From the NCBI GenBank assembly GCA_963838095.1, contig CAWIPO010000009.1, positions 124,001 to 188,000 on the forward strand: a stretch of DNA of 64,000 nt, written 5' to 3'. The DNA comes from CAWCGU01 sp963838095. Lineage in GTDB: Bacteria; Actinomycetota; Thermoleophilia; Solirubrobacterales; 70-9. The notes under the pieces were generated by a model. It searched no databases. It was not told the origin of the DNA and worked only from the letters and a program-made list of their open reading frames with translations. Made by a program: the position numbers and the translations under genes. Numbering within the stretch: the first letter of the stretch is position 1; the number at the start of each line of letters is the position of its first letter. Positions 50,928-61,052 of this stretch are shown piece by piece.

Positions 50928-52103
50928 GCCGTTACCTCCGTGCTCTCGCGCAGCGCCTCCATGTAGCGCTCGGCGACCATCACGTCGAAATTGTGGACGT
51001 CGGCCTCCATTGCCGAGTAGCGCCCGGGAACATAGCCGCGGGTGCGCACGCCCTTCTGCGTCAGCTCGCAGACGTGCCAGTCCTGGCGGTTCACCTTGTC
51101 CCAGAAATCGATCGCGTCGGAAGGGTCGAAACCCGCGGCTTCGATCGCCCGCGGCTCGAAGAACCACTCGCAGGTGACGTCGGTGCGGCCCGGCTCGCGA
51201 GGCCACAGCGTGTGCAGCATCACGTAGTCGGGGTGAAGCGACACGAGCGCGTTCGGAAACAGGACCAAATAGAGGACCGAGATCAGATCGTCGCCGCTGA
51301 GGCCGTCGATCGGCGGGCGCCCGTTCCCGTCGCCGCCGTCCACCGCCATCGTCGAGTAGCCCTCGCGAAGGATCATCGAGCCGCCGCACCATGCGCCGGC
51401 GCCCTCGATCTCCTCGCCGCTCATATAGTCGGAGATGCGGTTCAGCTCCGGGTGGACGCCGGGGCAGTGAAGGCACTCGGAGTAGTTCTCGGCGATCGAC
51501 TTCCAGTTCGCCTCGACCGACGTACTCGATCGCCCCCGCGCGGCGCAGCTCGCCCGTGCGATAGTGGTCGAGGTGCGAGACGAGCTCCCCGACGTGCTCG
51601 GCGATGTCCGGCGCCCCTCCCGACAGATCGACGAACAGCAGACCGCCGACGAGCTGGGCCGAGCGGACCGGGATCAGTCCCCAGCAGGAGGGATCGAAGT
51701 CCTCCACGCCCTCCATGTGCGGGGCGGCGACGAGCGATCCGTCAAGGCCATAGCTGAAGCCGTGGTACGGGACAGCGGATGCTGCGCGCGACGCTTCCCT
51801 CCGCGTCCTCGATCACGCGCGCCCCGCGGTGGCGGCAGACGTTCAGGAACGCGTGCGGGCGGCCGTCCTCGTCGCCCATCACGACGACGCTGTCGGTGCC
51901 TACCTCGCGCGCGAGGTAGCTGCCGGGCTCCGCGACGCGCGACGCATGCCCGACACAGACCCAGCCGCGAAACAGGAGTCGAGCTCCCAGTCGAGCACCG
52001 CCGGGTCGGCGAATGCGGCGGGCGGGAGCATCGTCGCGCGCTCGACCGGTCGCAGCGTCTTTTCGACGTCGGCGCGGGCGAGCGCCAGTCGTGGTTCCGA
52101 CAT
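50924..52103 (-). pseudogene. Rieske non-heme iron oxygenase 1 (alpha subunit), frameshifted
   Basis: From ATG 52103 (MSEPRLALARADVEKTLRPV, TMLPPAAFADPAVLDWELDS) frames switch several times: FLNVCRHRGARVIEDAEGS and CPYHGFSYGLDGSL (Rieske Cys/His pairs), MEGVEDFDPSCWGLIPVRSA, then an intact last 166 residues (MSGEEIEGAGAWCGGSMILR to MEALRESTEVTA). About 390 residues when repaired; related to glycine betaine/carnitine-type monooxygenases by context. The frame changes resemble sequencing errors, since the gene ends in a perfect ATGA overlap with its neighbour. Confidence 0.78.
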
Positions 52104-52123
52104 CCCGAGCGTCCTTCCTACGG

Positions 52124-52148
52124 ATCCTGACCTTGTAGTCAATCGCAT
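52124..52148 (-). promoter_or_regulatory. Shared Rieske-promoter element, copy 1
   Basis: On the minus strand this reads ATGCGATTGACTACAAGG then TCAGGAT. It matches 57155-57179 at about 20 of 25-26 positions. The core TGAC-N6-GTCA (52128-52141) is a perfect inverted repeat. It lies between the divergent Rieske 1 and acyl-CoA synthetase genes and could control both. Confidence 0.55.
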
Positions 52149-52165
52149 GTTACTCTGATTGCCCG

Positions 52166-54268
52166 ATGGAGGTCGAGTCGGTGCCAAAGCGCGTTCAGAC
52201 GCTCGACCCCACGCCGTTGCTCGCCCCGCGCTCGATCGCCGTCGTAGGCGCCAACGACCGCCCGGGCTCCTACGCCGACTCGGTGCTGAGAAACCTCGAG
52301 CACGCGGGATTCGCGGGACCGGTGTGGGGCGTGAACCCGAACCGCGAGCGCGTCCATGGCCGCGAGTGCGTGCCGAGCCTGCGCGAGCTGCCCGGGCCGG
52401 TCGACTCGGTCGTGATCGCGATCCCGGCGGCCGGCGTGCCGGCGGCGATCGACGATGCGATCGCGCGCGGCTGCGGCGGAGCGATCGTGCTCTCGGCCGG
52501 GTTCGGCGAGGTCGCCGCCGGCCGCGGGCTGGAGGAGGAGCTTCGAGCGCGGGCTCTGGCCGGCGCGCTGCCGGTGTGCGGCCCGAACGGAAACGGCGTC
52601 GTCGCGGTCGGCGCGCGCGCTCCGATGTGGGGCGACTCGGTCCAGCCGCTGCGGCCCGGCCCGGTGGCGCTGATCTCGCAGAGCGGAAACCTCGCGGTGA
52701 ACGCGATCGGCTCGCGGCGCGGCATCGACTTCCACACGATCGTCTCGACGGGAAACCAGACGGTGCTGGAGGCCTGCGACTGGCTGGCGGCGATCTGCGA
52801 GCTCGACGCAGTCGGCTCGGTGGGGATGTTCCTCGAGTCCGACGGCGACGGCGAGCGGCTGGCAGCCGCGCTCGCCGCGTGCGCGGAACGCGGGATCGGC
52901 GTCGCCGTGCTGAAGGTGGGCGCCTCGGAGGCCGCGGGGCGCGCCGCCGCCGCGCACACGGGATCGCTGGCCGGAGACGTGCGCGTCTTCCGGGCGCTCG
53001 TCGAGGAGGCGGGAGCTGCGTGGGCGCGCGACCCGCACGAGCTGCTCGAGCTCTCGCGGGTCCTCGCCGAGCCTCGCGCCCGTCGGGCGCGAGGCGGTGG
53101 CGTCGCCGTGCTGACCTGCTCCGGCGGGGACTCGGCGCTCGCCGCCGACGAGGCCGAGCGCGTCGGAGTCCCGCTGCCCGATCTCGCCGCGAGCACGCGG
53201 GGGCGGCTCGAGGCGATGCTGCCCGAGGCGGCGACGATCGCAAACCCGCTCGACTACACGGCGATGATCTGGGGCGACACCGCCCTGCTCGCCGAGATCG
53301 TGCGCACGGTCGGCGAGGACCCGGCAATCGACCAGCTGCTGCTGCTCTACGACCACCCGCGGGATCTCTCCCCCGAGTCCGAGGCTGCATGGGCGGCGGT
53401 TCGGCGCGGGCTGCTCGACGGCGCCGGCGACTGCGCCGCGGCGAGCATCGTCGCATCGACGTTGCCCGACCTCGTCGACGAGGACGCCAACCGCGAGTTC
53501 GCAGCGCGCGGGGTGCCCGCGGTCGGCGGGCTGACGGCGGCGCTCGCTTGCCTGCGGGCGCTTCGCGACGCCCCCGGCGACCCCGAGAGGATCAGCAGGA
53601 TCGCCGCCGCCGCGGCGTCTGTCGCCGATACGAGCGCGCCCGCGGCGGCCTCGGAGGCTGCTGCGAAGGCGCTGCTGCGCGGCGCCGGCGTCGCCGTCCC
53701 CGACGGCGGCGAGGCGGGGGACGCCGAGGGCTGCATCGAGGTCGCCGCGAGGATCGGGTGGCCCGTGGCGTTGAAGCTCTCCGGCCCGCGGGTCCTGCAC
53801 AAGAGCGACGCCGGCGCGCTCGCGCTCGGGATCGAGAGCGAGGCCGAGCTGCGCGCCGCCTGCGAGCGCCTCGGTGCGCTGCCCGAGGCCGACGGTTCAC
53901 GGTTGCTCGTCGAGCGGATGGAGCCCGCCGGCGTCGAGGCGCTCGTCGCCGCGCGCTCCGACGCCGTGGTGCCGGCGCTCGTGCTCGCGCTCGGAGGCAT
54001 CTGGACAGAGGCGCTCGCCGACGCGGCTGTTGTCCCACTTCCTGCCGATGCGGCGCGGGTCGAGCGAGCGCTGCGCTCGCTGCGCGGCGCGGCGCTGCTG
54101 TTCGGCGCGCGCGGCGAGTCGCCACGCGACGTCGCAGCGCTGTGCGAGCTGGCGGCGAACGTGGGCGATCTGCTGCTCGCCGGCTCATACGGGCTGATCG
54201 AGCTCAACCCGGTCGTCGTCCACGCCGCGGGCGAGGGCTGCGTCGCGCTCGACGCCGTGATTCGATGA
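52166..54268 (+). CDS. ADP-forming acyl-CoA synthetase (alpha-beta fusion)
   Basis: 700 residues. CoA-binding domain (APRSIAVVGANDRPGSYADS), succinyl-CoA-ligase-like domains with LISQSGNLAVNAIGSRRGID and the phospho-His segment AAAAHTGSLAGD, then an ATP-grasp beta part (RIGWPVALKLSGPRVLHKSD, GLIELNPVVVHAAGEG). These enzymes make acyl-CoA from acid, CoA and ATP, giving ADP. Intact, unlike its neighbours. Divergent from Rieske 1 with the shared element between, so it may activate a carboxylated substrate of this island (a betaine or carnitine-like acid). Confidence 0.9.
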   Translation: MEVESVPKRVQTLDPTPLLAPRSIAVVGANDRPGSYADSVLRNLEHAGFAGPVWGVNPNRERVHGRECVPSLRELPGPVDSVVIAIPAAGVPAAIDDAIARGCGGAIVLSAGFGEVAAGRGLEEELRARALAGALPVCGPNGNGVVAVGARAPMWGDSVQPLRPGPVALISQSGNLAVNAIGSRRGIDFHTIVSTGNQTVLEACDWLAAICELDAVGSVGMFLESDGDGERLAAALAACAERGIGVAVLKVGASEAAGRAAAAHTGSLAGDVRVFRALVEEAGAAWARDPHELLELSRVLAEPRARRARGGGVAVLTCSGGDSALAADEAERVGVPLPDLAASTRGRLEAMLPEAATIANPLDYTAMIWGDTALLAEIVRTVGEDPAIDQLLLLYDHPRDLSPESEAAWAAVRRGLLDGAGDCAAASIVASTLPDLVDEDANREFAARGVPAVGGLTAALACLRALRDAPGDPERISRIAAAAASVADTSAPAAASEAAAKALLRGAGVAVPDGGEAGDAEGCIEVAARIGWPVALKLSGPRVLHKSDAGALALGIESEAELRAACERLGALPEADGSRLLVERMEPAGVEALVAARSDAVVPALVLALGGIWTEALADAAVVPLPADAARVERALRSLRGAALLFGARGESPRDVAALCELAANVGDLLLAGSYGLIELNPVVVHAAGEGCVALDAVIR

Positions 54269-54331
54269 CCCGGCACAGCCGGGGCGGGCAGCCCTTTGCT
54301 CAGAAGGGGTATCCGGGTAAGACTGCTGGTG

Positions 54332-55150
54332 ATGAGCGATGTGATCGCGCCGCTGCGCTGGTTCTTTCGGATCGCCGCCGTGTTGGCGCTGATCGCCGGG
54401 CTGCAGCTGTTCGCCGGGGCCGCTGAGACCGACCGCTTCTTTTCCTGGACGATCGAGCCGCCGCTGACGGCCGCGTTCCTCGGCGCCGCCTACTGGGCCG
54501 CCTTCGTGTTGCTCGCCTGGGCGGCCGTTCAGGAGAGCTGGTCGTACGCGCGCACCGTCATCCCGCCCGTGTTCACGATCGCCCTGCTGTTGCTCGTCGC
54601 CACGCTGCTGCATCTCGACAAATTCGACCTCGACAGCCTGTTCGGGTGGTTCTGGCTGTCGGTCTACGTTCTCGTCGTCCCGTTCCTGGCGATCGCGCTC
54701 GCCGCGCAGGCTCGACGCGCACCGGCGGTGCAACGAGTGGGCGAGCGCATCCGTCCCTGGCTACGCGCCGCGCTCTCGGTTCAGGCGGCGCTGATGCTGT
54801 TCGTTGGCGCTGCGCTCTTCGCGCTCGGCGACGAGGCGGCCGATCTTTGGCCCTGGCCGCTGACGCCGCTTACCGCGAGGGCCGTCGGGGCGTTCATGGC
54901 CGGGTTTGGCGTCGCGGCCGCTTTTGCCGTCCGCGATGACGATCTGGCGCGGCTGCGCGGCTGCGCGCTCGCGTACGCCGCGCTCGGGGCGCTGGAGCTG
55001 GCGGCGGTCGCCATACAGTCGGATGACGTCGACGCGGGCGGCGCCCACGTGGCCGGCTATCTGGCTCTGTGGGTGAGCGTGCTGGCGGTCGGCGCCTACG
55101 GCTTCGCTCGCTCGCGAAGCGCTGTCAGCGCCTCGTCTGGATCGCGATAG
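54332..55150 (+). CDS. Multi-pass membrane protein of unknown function
   Basis: 272 residues from ATG 54332 (MSDVIAPLRWFFRIAAVLAL). About seven to eight hydrophobic segments (AAFLGAAYWAAFVLLAWAAV; VFTIALLLLVATLLHLD; LSVYVLVVPFLAIALAAQ; AVGAFMAGFGVAAAFAV). No transporter motif. The last 55 bases overlap the 3' end of the convergent NTF2-like gene. Family not recognised. Confidence 0.72.
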   Translation: MSDVIAPLRWFFRIAAVLALIAGLQLFAGAAETDRFFSWTIEPPLTAAFLGAAYWAAFVLLAWAAVQESWSYARTVIPPVFTIALLLLVATLLHLDKFDLDSLFGWFWLSVYVLVVPFLAIALAAQARRAPAVQRVGERIRPWLRAALSVQAALMLFVGAALFALGDEAADLWPWPLTPLTARAVGAFMAGFGVAAAFAVRDDDLARLRGCALAYAALGALELAAVAIQSDDVDAGGAHVAGYLALWVSVLAVGAYGFARSRSAVSASSGSR

Positions 55151-55503
55151 GCCTCGACCAGGATGCCCCTCCCGTCGCGCAGGGTCCAGATGTGTGCATA
55201 GCGGGTCTCGACGGGCACCCCGCTCTCGCGGCCGACGGCGCGCAGGTTGATGATCAGCGCTGCGCGGTCTCCGGCGACCTCGACCTCCTCGACCTCCTGG
55301 TGGAACTCCGACCATGACTCGAGGAAGGCGGCCAGGAAGCGTTCGATCTCCTTGCGCCCGTGAAGCACGTCGATGTCCGGCAGCTCGCCGCTCTCGCGCC
55401 ACTCCGCATCCGGATGGAGTACGGCCATGGCGGCGTGCGCATCGCCTCGCGCCAGGTCGGCGTAGGAGTTGCGAAGCGCCTCGATATCGCGATCGTTGAG
55501 CAT
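55096..55503 (-). CDS. SnoaL-like NTF2 protein
   Basis: 135 residues from ATG 55503 (MLNDRDIEALRNSYADLARG). Characteristic: MAVLHPDAEWRESGELPDID, VLHGRKEIERFLAAFLESWS, and VETRYAHIWTLRDGRGILVE, ending DEALTALRERAKP. Same superfamily as the proteins at 1209 and 1644 and built on the same plan. Lies downstream of the acyl-CoA dehydrogenase gene and convergent with the membrane protein. Confidence 0.85.
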   Translation of the reverse strand: MLNDRDIEALRNSYADLARGDAHAAMAVLHPDAEWRESGELPDIDVLHGRKEIERFLAAFLESWSEFHQEVEEVEVAGDRAALIINLRAVGRESGVPVETRYAHIWTLRDGRGILVEAYRDPDEALTALRERAKP

Positions 55504-55523
55504 GGGATTGAGACCCCGCTTGC

Positions 55524-56731
55524 TTAGTGCAACGTGCGCTCGACGCCGCGGCGCGCGCAGCGCGCGGGCGACGATCAGCCGCTGGATCTCGCTGGTGCCC
55601 TCCCAGATCCGGTCGACACGGAGCTCGCGCAGGAAGCGCTCGGCGACGTTCGTGCGCATGTAGCCGCGACCGCCGAAGATCTGGACCGCGCGGTCTGCGC
55701 AGCGGCAAGCCGCCTCGCTGACGAACAGCTTCGCCATCGATGCTTTCGCGTGCACGACCTTCGGGTCGGCCCCCGCGTCGACGAGCCGTGCGACCTCCAT
55801 CGTCAGCAGTCGCCCTGCGGCCGCGTCGGCGGCCGAGTCGGCGAGCGGGAAGCTGACGCCCTGGTAGTCCATGATCGGCCGCCGCCCTGCTGGCGAGACA
55901 GTGCCCAGGCGGTCGTCTCCTCGAGCAGGCGCCACATCGAGCCGACGCCTCGGGCGGCGATCCCCAGGCGCTCCTCGGTGAACCAGGCGCGCTGCAGGTC
56001 CTCGCCGCCGCCGAGCCCGCCGATCACCGCCTCGTCGCCGACCTCGACGTCGGTGAAGCGGATCGCGGGTGCGCCGTGCGGGTAGGTGTGGGTGAACGGC
56101 GGGTCGTCGACCATCTCGATCCCCGGCGTGTCGCGATCGATCAGGAACAGGGTGGGCAGCCGCTCGCCGTCGACGACCGCGTTCGCCATCACGATGTAGA
56201 CGGCGGCGATGTCGCCGTAGGTGACGAACCACTTCTCGCCGTTGATCCGCCAGCCGGCGTCGGTCCGGTCGGCCGTCGACTCGATCATCGACGGATCCGA
56301 CCCGGCGCGCTCCTCGGTGACCGCGTAGGCGTCGTGCAGCTCGCCGCGCAGCGCGGGGCGCAGGTAACGGTCGATCTGCTCCGCGGTGCCGGAGGCGAGC
56401 ACGTTGTAGGCCCCCGGGATGTGCCACGAGAGCGCGTTGGTCGAGCGCCCGAACTGCTCCTCGACCAGGACCACTCCATCTTCGTCCAGCCCTGGCCGCC
56501 GTACTCGGGGGAGTGCAGGCCGCCGCTGAGGCCGGCCTCGATCGACGCCTCCTTGATCCGCTGCTTCAGCTCGTCCGGGATCTTGCCGCCGCTGCGCTCG
56601 GCCAGTTCCTCGTTCGGGATCAGCAGCTCGTCGACGAAGTCGCGTGCGCGCTCGCGCAGGTCGAGCTGCTCCGGTGTCAGCTCCGCGGCGGGAGCGGTGA
56701 GGGCATCGGTGGTCAAGGTCGAGGTCGTCAT
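55524..56731 (-). pseudogene. Acyl-CoA dehydrogenase, frameshifted
   Basis: Begins MTTSTLTTDALTAPAAELTP at 56731, then ELTPEQLDLRERARDFVDEL and GLHSPEYGGQGWTKMEW. Then a frame change leads to LVEEQFGRSTNALSWHIPGA, DAYAVTEERAGSDPSMIEST, WFVTYGDIAAVYIVMANAVV, and a further one to DYQGVSFPLADSAADAAAGR and RAVQIFGGRGYMRTNVAERF (FAD/substrate-binding end, with the catalytic Glu expected near YMRTN..RFLRE...IWEGTSE). A natural stop is at 55524-55526 in a third frame (ERTLH). Repaired length about 400, as in the family. Probably CaiA- or butyryl-type given the neighbouring caiD. Confidence 0.78.
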
Positions 56732-57148
56732 TCTGCTCCTAGCCTTTCGATTTCGAGTTCGCGAGTCGTTGTTCGAGCAGCGCCCGCTCCTGCGAGCTGC
56801 GCTCCGCCTCCCGGGATCGACCCCGAGCAGTAGCTGGTGATGGTTGTGAAGGATGTCGATCACGAGCGCGCGCGCCGCGGCGATCTCGGGGTCGCGATCG
56901 TCAGGGTCGGCGGCCTCGGCGAGCTCGATCGCGGCGGACAGGCGCGCCATCCAGGCGCGGCGCTTGCCGCGAACGACGAGGCGCTCGAGAAGCTGGCGCT
57001 CGCGCTCGACGTCGGCTGGGGTGGCGCTGCCGGCATCCGTGAGCGCAGCCGCAAGCGTCGCGAGCGCCTCCGGCAGCTCGCTCTCCGGTTCGGGCGTAAG
57101 CGAGAGCCACGCGTCCCTTTTCGCGCCCAGACGAAGCACCGCAGGCAT
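56728..57148 (-). CDS. Hypothetical protein, one-base frameshift near its end
   Basis: Starts at 57148 (MPAVLRLGAKRDAWLSLTPE) and is helical and charged: LPEALATLAAALTDAGSAT, VERERQLLERLVVRGKRRAW, DRDPEIAAARALVIDILHNH. As written the frame runs on into the dehydrogenase. Removing one base from the CCCC at 56821-56824 gives the ending ELEIERLGAE and a TGA that overlaps the dehydrogenase start (ATGA). So it is probably about 140 residues and co-translated with it. Family not recognised. Confidence 0.6.
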
Positions 57149-57158
57149 GATATCATGC
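57145..57158. promoter_or_regulatory. Perfect 14-base palindrome GCATGATATCATGC
   Basis: It includes the start codon of the minus-strand gene (57146-57148) and immediately precedes the second Rieske element. An operator at this place would block both divergent genes. Confidence 0.5.
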
Positions 57159-57179
57159 TACTGATTACAAAGTCAGGAT
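57155..57179 (+). promoter_or_regulatory. Shared Rieske-promoter element, copy 2
   Basis: Reads ATGCTACTGATTACAAAG then TCAGGAT and matches the copy at 52124-52148 (read on the minus strand). The inner part ctga-N8-tcag (57161-57176) is an inverted repeat. It lies 13 bases before ATG 57192 of the second Rieske gene and between divergent transcripts. The TetR gene at 58355 is the nearest regulator. Confidence 0.55.
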
Positions 57180-57191
57180 TTGGAGAGAGCG

Positions 57192-58353
57192 ATGACGCTG
57201 ACCGAGCAGAAGGCACCGGCCAGGCGAGCTGACCGTGCGCGCGCAGGCGCCGATCCCGCTTCACCGCGGGTGCCGAAGGCGCTGGAGCCGCGTTACTACC
57301 GCGACCCGGAAGTGCTCGAAGCAGAGCGTGAGCACGTGATCGAGCGCAGCTGGCAGCTCGCCGGCCACGCCAGCCAGGTCGCTCCGGGCAGTTACATCAC
57401 CGCCCAGGTCGGCACGCAGCCGGTGCTGATCGTGCGCGACCCCGAGGGCAAGCTGCGCGCGTTCCGCAACGTCTGCCGGCACCGCGGCTCGCGCCTGTTG
57501 AGCGGCGCGGGCGAGTGCGGCAAGGCGCTCCGCTGCCGCTACCACGGCTGGACCTATCGGCTCGACGGCGAGCTGATCGGGGTGCCCGAGCACCGCGGGG
57601 TTCGCCGAGCTCGACAAGTCGCAGCTCGGGTTGATGCCGGCGCGGGTCGAGGAGGTCTTCGGGCTGATCTTCGTCAACCTGCGACTCGACGCCGAGCCGC
57701 TCGCAGAGCTGCTCGGCGAGCTTCCCGAGCGCCTCGCTCGCTACCGGATCCCCGAGCTCGTGCCGTTCGCACCCCATCACGGCCACCAGCCGGTGAACTG
57801 GAAGATCATCGCCGACAACTACCTCGAGGGCTACCACGTGCCGATCGCCCACCCGGGGTTGATGCGGTTGTACGACTGCCAGCGCTACGGCGTCGAGATC
57901 CACGACAACTGGGTCTGGTTCGAGGCGCCCCTGCGCGACGAGCCCCAGGGCAGCCGCATGGAGCGCGCCTACCGCCGGTTCGTACGCCCGATGCCGGGGC
58001 TGGAGGAGAGCGATCGCGACGTGTGGCGCTATCTCTTCATCTACCCGAACACGGCGATCGACCTGTACCCCGACCAGGTGATGACCTGGCAGATCAACCC
58101 CGACGGCCCGCAGCGCTCGCGGGACGTGTTCATGGGCTACCGGGCGGCGAATCCCGGGCTGCGGACGCGGGCCGTGCAGCGGTTGAACCAAAAGCTCAAC
58201 AGGCTCGTTCACAATGAAGATGTGGACTTGGTCTCCAACGTCCAAACCGGGATCGAGACGCGCGGCTATTTGCCCGGTCCGCTGTCGGGCCGGGAGGCGG
58301 CCGTGGGCTGGTTCGCCGATCGCATCCGCGCCGACCTGGCGGGAGCCGTTTGA
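57192..58353 (+). pseudogene. Rieske non-heme iron oxygenase 2 (alpha subunit), one-base frameshift
   Basis: 387 residues if repaired. Rieske cluster: NVCRHRGSRLLSG and LRCRYHGWTYRLDGE. After the GGGG at 57597-57600 the frame is lost; deleting one G restores RGFAELDKSQLGLMPARVEE. Catalytic domain: DNYLEGYHVPIAHPGLM (metal ligands), then WFEAPLRDEPQGSRMERAYR and a C-terminal Asp region (ETRGYLPGPLSGREAAVGWF). Similar in size to carnitine/betaine-type monooxygenases; the reductase subunit is not seen. ATG 57192 has GGAGAG five bases upstream. The TetR gene starts one base after the stop. Confidence 0.85.
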
Positions 58354-58354
58354 G

Positions 58355-59019
58355 GTGAACGGCGCACGCGTCGCCAGCCGCCCCGCCGCGCCGCGCCAGG
58401 GCGCCGACCCCCCGCAACGCAGTGCCCGCGAGCGCATCCTCGATTCGGCCGTCGAGCTGATTGCCCGCGACGGGATCGACGATGCCCGCATCGCCCGGAT
58501 CGCGATGGGGGCGGGCGTCTCGACCTCGCTGGTGCACTACCACTTCGAGACCCGCGATGCCCTGCTCGCCGAGGCGCTTGAGCATTCCTACGAGCTCGCC
58601 GGCGATACCCGCATCCAGGATCCCGAGCGGCGCGGCCTCACTCACACCGCGAGCCTTGCGTCGATGATCGACGGCTGCCTCCCGTATCCGGGGACGCTGC
58701 GGCGCGACTGGATGCTCTGGGTGGAGCTGTGGCTGCGTGCGGCGCGGGACGGCGAGCTGCGCAAGACGAGCGCGCGGCTGTACGAACGGATGGGGGAATG
58801 GTTCACCGAGGAGCTCGAGGCGGGCATGGCGGCGGGGGAGTTCGCCCGATGCGACCCGACGCCGCTGGCCGATCGGATCCTCGCGCTGATCGACGGTTTC
58901 GGCGTCCGCGCCCTCGCCGGCGACCCGGCGGTTCCGCTCGAGCGGGCGCGCCAGCAGGTCTGGAGCGCGATCGCGGCCGAGCTCGCCCTTCCTCAGGAGA
59001 TGCCGCCGGCAGCGATGAT
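58355..59019 (+). CDS. TetR family regulator of the Rieske island
   Basis: GTG start at 58355, one base after the Rieske 2 stop. DNA-binding N-terminus: SARERILDSAVELIARDGID, IARIAMGAGVSTSLVHYHFE. The C-terminal ligand domain is full length (LRRDWMLWVELWLRAARDGE; LALIDGFGVRALAGDPAVPL). As written the frame continues into the next gene; a TGA in another frame at 59017-59019 overlaps the binding-protein ATG, so one indel near 59000 is likely. It probably regulates the two shared-element promoters. Confidence 0.82.
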
Positions 59020-60127
59020 GCGGCGCCGCGACTTCGGCGCCAGGCGGGATCCTGAGGCGGGCGCGCCGGGCTCGCACTCGGGGCGGCGCTGGGAGGTTGC
59101 GGGATCACACGCGGGGGGACTGTCGGGCGAACACCGACCGCCCGGATTGAGCCGAAGGCCGACGGCGACCTCTTCTACTTCAACTACTCCCAGTACATCG
59201 ATCCGAAGCTGGTCAAGGATTTCGAGGACCTGCACGGAGGTGCGGGTGGTCGAGTCCTACTTCGACTCGATGCCGGGGATGATGGCGAAGCTCCAGGGGG
59301 GGAACGCCTACGACGTCGTCTGCCCGACGGCCGAGTTCGTGCAGAAGCTGGTCCTCTCCGATCAGCTTCTGCAGCTGCCGCACGACAAGCTACGCCACTT
59401 CGGAAGCATCTACGCCTACTTCGAAGACCCCTGGTACGACCCGGGCTCGCTGCATTCCGTGCCCTATTCGCTGTACCTGACCGGGATCGGCTACCGCTCC
59501 GACCTGGTCGAAGTCACGGGGTCGTGGAACGACCTCGCCAACCCGGAGGCGGCGGGGCGGATATACGTCCTCGACGACTTCCAGGAGGGGATTGGAGCCG
59601 CCAACATCCGCAACGGCTACGACCTGAACACGATCGTCCAGTCAGAGCTCGACGCCTCCCGCGACTGGCTGCTGGAGATCAAGCCGGACCTGCGCGGTTT
59701 CTCGGTCGACACGATCACGAACATGAGCAGCGGCAACGCCTGGATCCAGCACATGTGGAACGGCGACGTGATCAACATCCGCTACCGGGTCGACAAGCCC
59801 GAGAACTACCAGTTCGAGAAGTGCAGCGAGGGCTACCCGGTGGGAAGCGACACGTTCGTGATCCCCGTGAACGCCGAGCATCCCGGGACGGCGCTGCTCT
59901 TCATCGACTTCATGCTCGACCCGAAGCACGCCGCGCAGAATTGCCAGTGGACGGGGTATCCCATGCCGAATCGCGGGGCCGACCTGGCCTTCGAGGAGAT
60001 CGCCAAGGGTGACCCGGCGATCGTCGTCACCCCCGAGGACCTCGAGACCGGCGAGCAGTTCGCGAACCTCGACGACGAGCAGCGACGCCTGTGGGACCGC
60101 ACCTGGCTGGAGGTGAAGGCCGGCTAG
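59015..60127 (+). pseudogene. Spermidine/putrescine-type solute-binding lipoprotein, frameshifted N-terminus
   Basis: Starts MMRRRDF (59015/59018). A frame change leads to GLALGAALGGCGITRGGTVG, a lipobox (ALGGC), then EPKADGDLFYFNYSQYIDPK; another change near 59235 leads to VRVVESYFDSMPGMMAKLQG and an intact C-terminal two thirds, including VPYSLYLTGIGYRSDLVEVT, DTITNMSSGNAWIQHMWNGD and MLDPKHAAQNCQWTGYPMPN. This is the PotD/PotF fold. In this setting the cargo could be a polyamine or a quaternary amine. Confidence 0.82.
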
Positions 60128-60140
60128 CGCCGCCGACCAC

Positions 60141-61052
60141 ATGAAGGCCGCCGAATCCTCCGCTTCGCGTCCGGTTCGGCTCGAGCTCATCTGCATGAGC
60201 TGATCAGCGAGAACCGCTTCGCGCATCTGATGCTGCTGCCGGGCGGAGCGTGGCTGCTGTTGCTTTTCGCAATACCTCTGTGCATCGTGCTCGGGGTCTC
60301 GCTGGGGTCATCCAACGACGAGTACCTCGCGCTGTATGGCTGGCATCCGGGCAACTACGCTGACGTCTTCGATCCGCTGTTCGCGCCGGTGCTGCTGCGT
60401 TCGGTCGGCTATGCCTTCGCCACCGTCGTCCTCTGCCTGCTGATCGGCTACCCGCTCGCGTACTACATCGCCCGTTTCGGGGGGCGCTGGAAGACGGTGC
60501 TGATCGCCCTCGTCGTCGTTCCCGTTCCTGGTCAACTACCTGATCCGAACCTACGCATGGGTCGCGCTGCTCTCCGACGAGGGCCTCGTCAACGGCATGA
60601 TCACCGACACCGGCCTCGCCGACAAAGGGGTGCAGTTCCTGAACACGCCGTTTGCCGTCGTCGGCGGCCTGGTGTACGGATACCTCGCGTTCATGATCCT
60701 GCCGCTGTACGCGGCGCTGGACCGAATGGATCCGGCGCTGATCGAGGCCGGCAAGGATCTCTACGGGACCCGCTGGCAGACCTTTCGCCACGTCACCCTG
60801 CCGGCCTCGATGCAGGGGGTGGCGGCTGGGTCGGTGCTCGTCTTCCTGCCCGCGGTCGGGGATTTCGTCGCCGCGCAGCTGCTCGGCGGGCCCGACACCT
60901 ACATGGTCGGGAACCTGATCCAGCAGCAGTTCCTCGAGGCCCAGAACTGGACCTTCGGTGCCGCCCTGACTACGGTGATGATGGGCTTCCTGTTCATCTT
61001 CATGGTCTTCTATCTGCGCTCCGCGTCGCGGGCCTCGCGGGAGGCGATGTGA
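60141..61052 (+). pseudogene. PotB-type ABC permease, frameshifted
   Basis: ATG 60141, then frame change to HELISENRFAHLMLLPGGAW and LLLLFAIPLCIVLGVSLGSS, YAFATVVLCLLIGYPLAYYI, and a second change near 60520 to LVNYLIRTYAWVALLSDEGL, GGLVYGYLAFMILPLYAALD, EAGKDLYGTRWQTFRHVTLP (EAA loop). The two shifts cancel: total 912 bases = 304 codons. Stop overlaps the PotC start (ATGTGA). Confidence 0.82.

Noticed and set aside
54269..54283. CCCGG-cacag-CCGGG stem after the acyl-CoA synthetase gene
   Set aside because: Only 5 bp with no T-run; too weak to call a terminator in DNA of this GC content.
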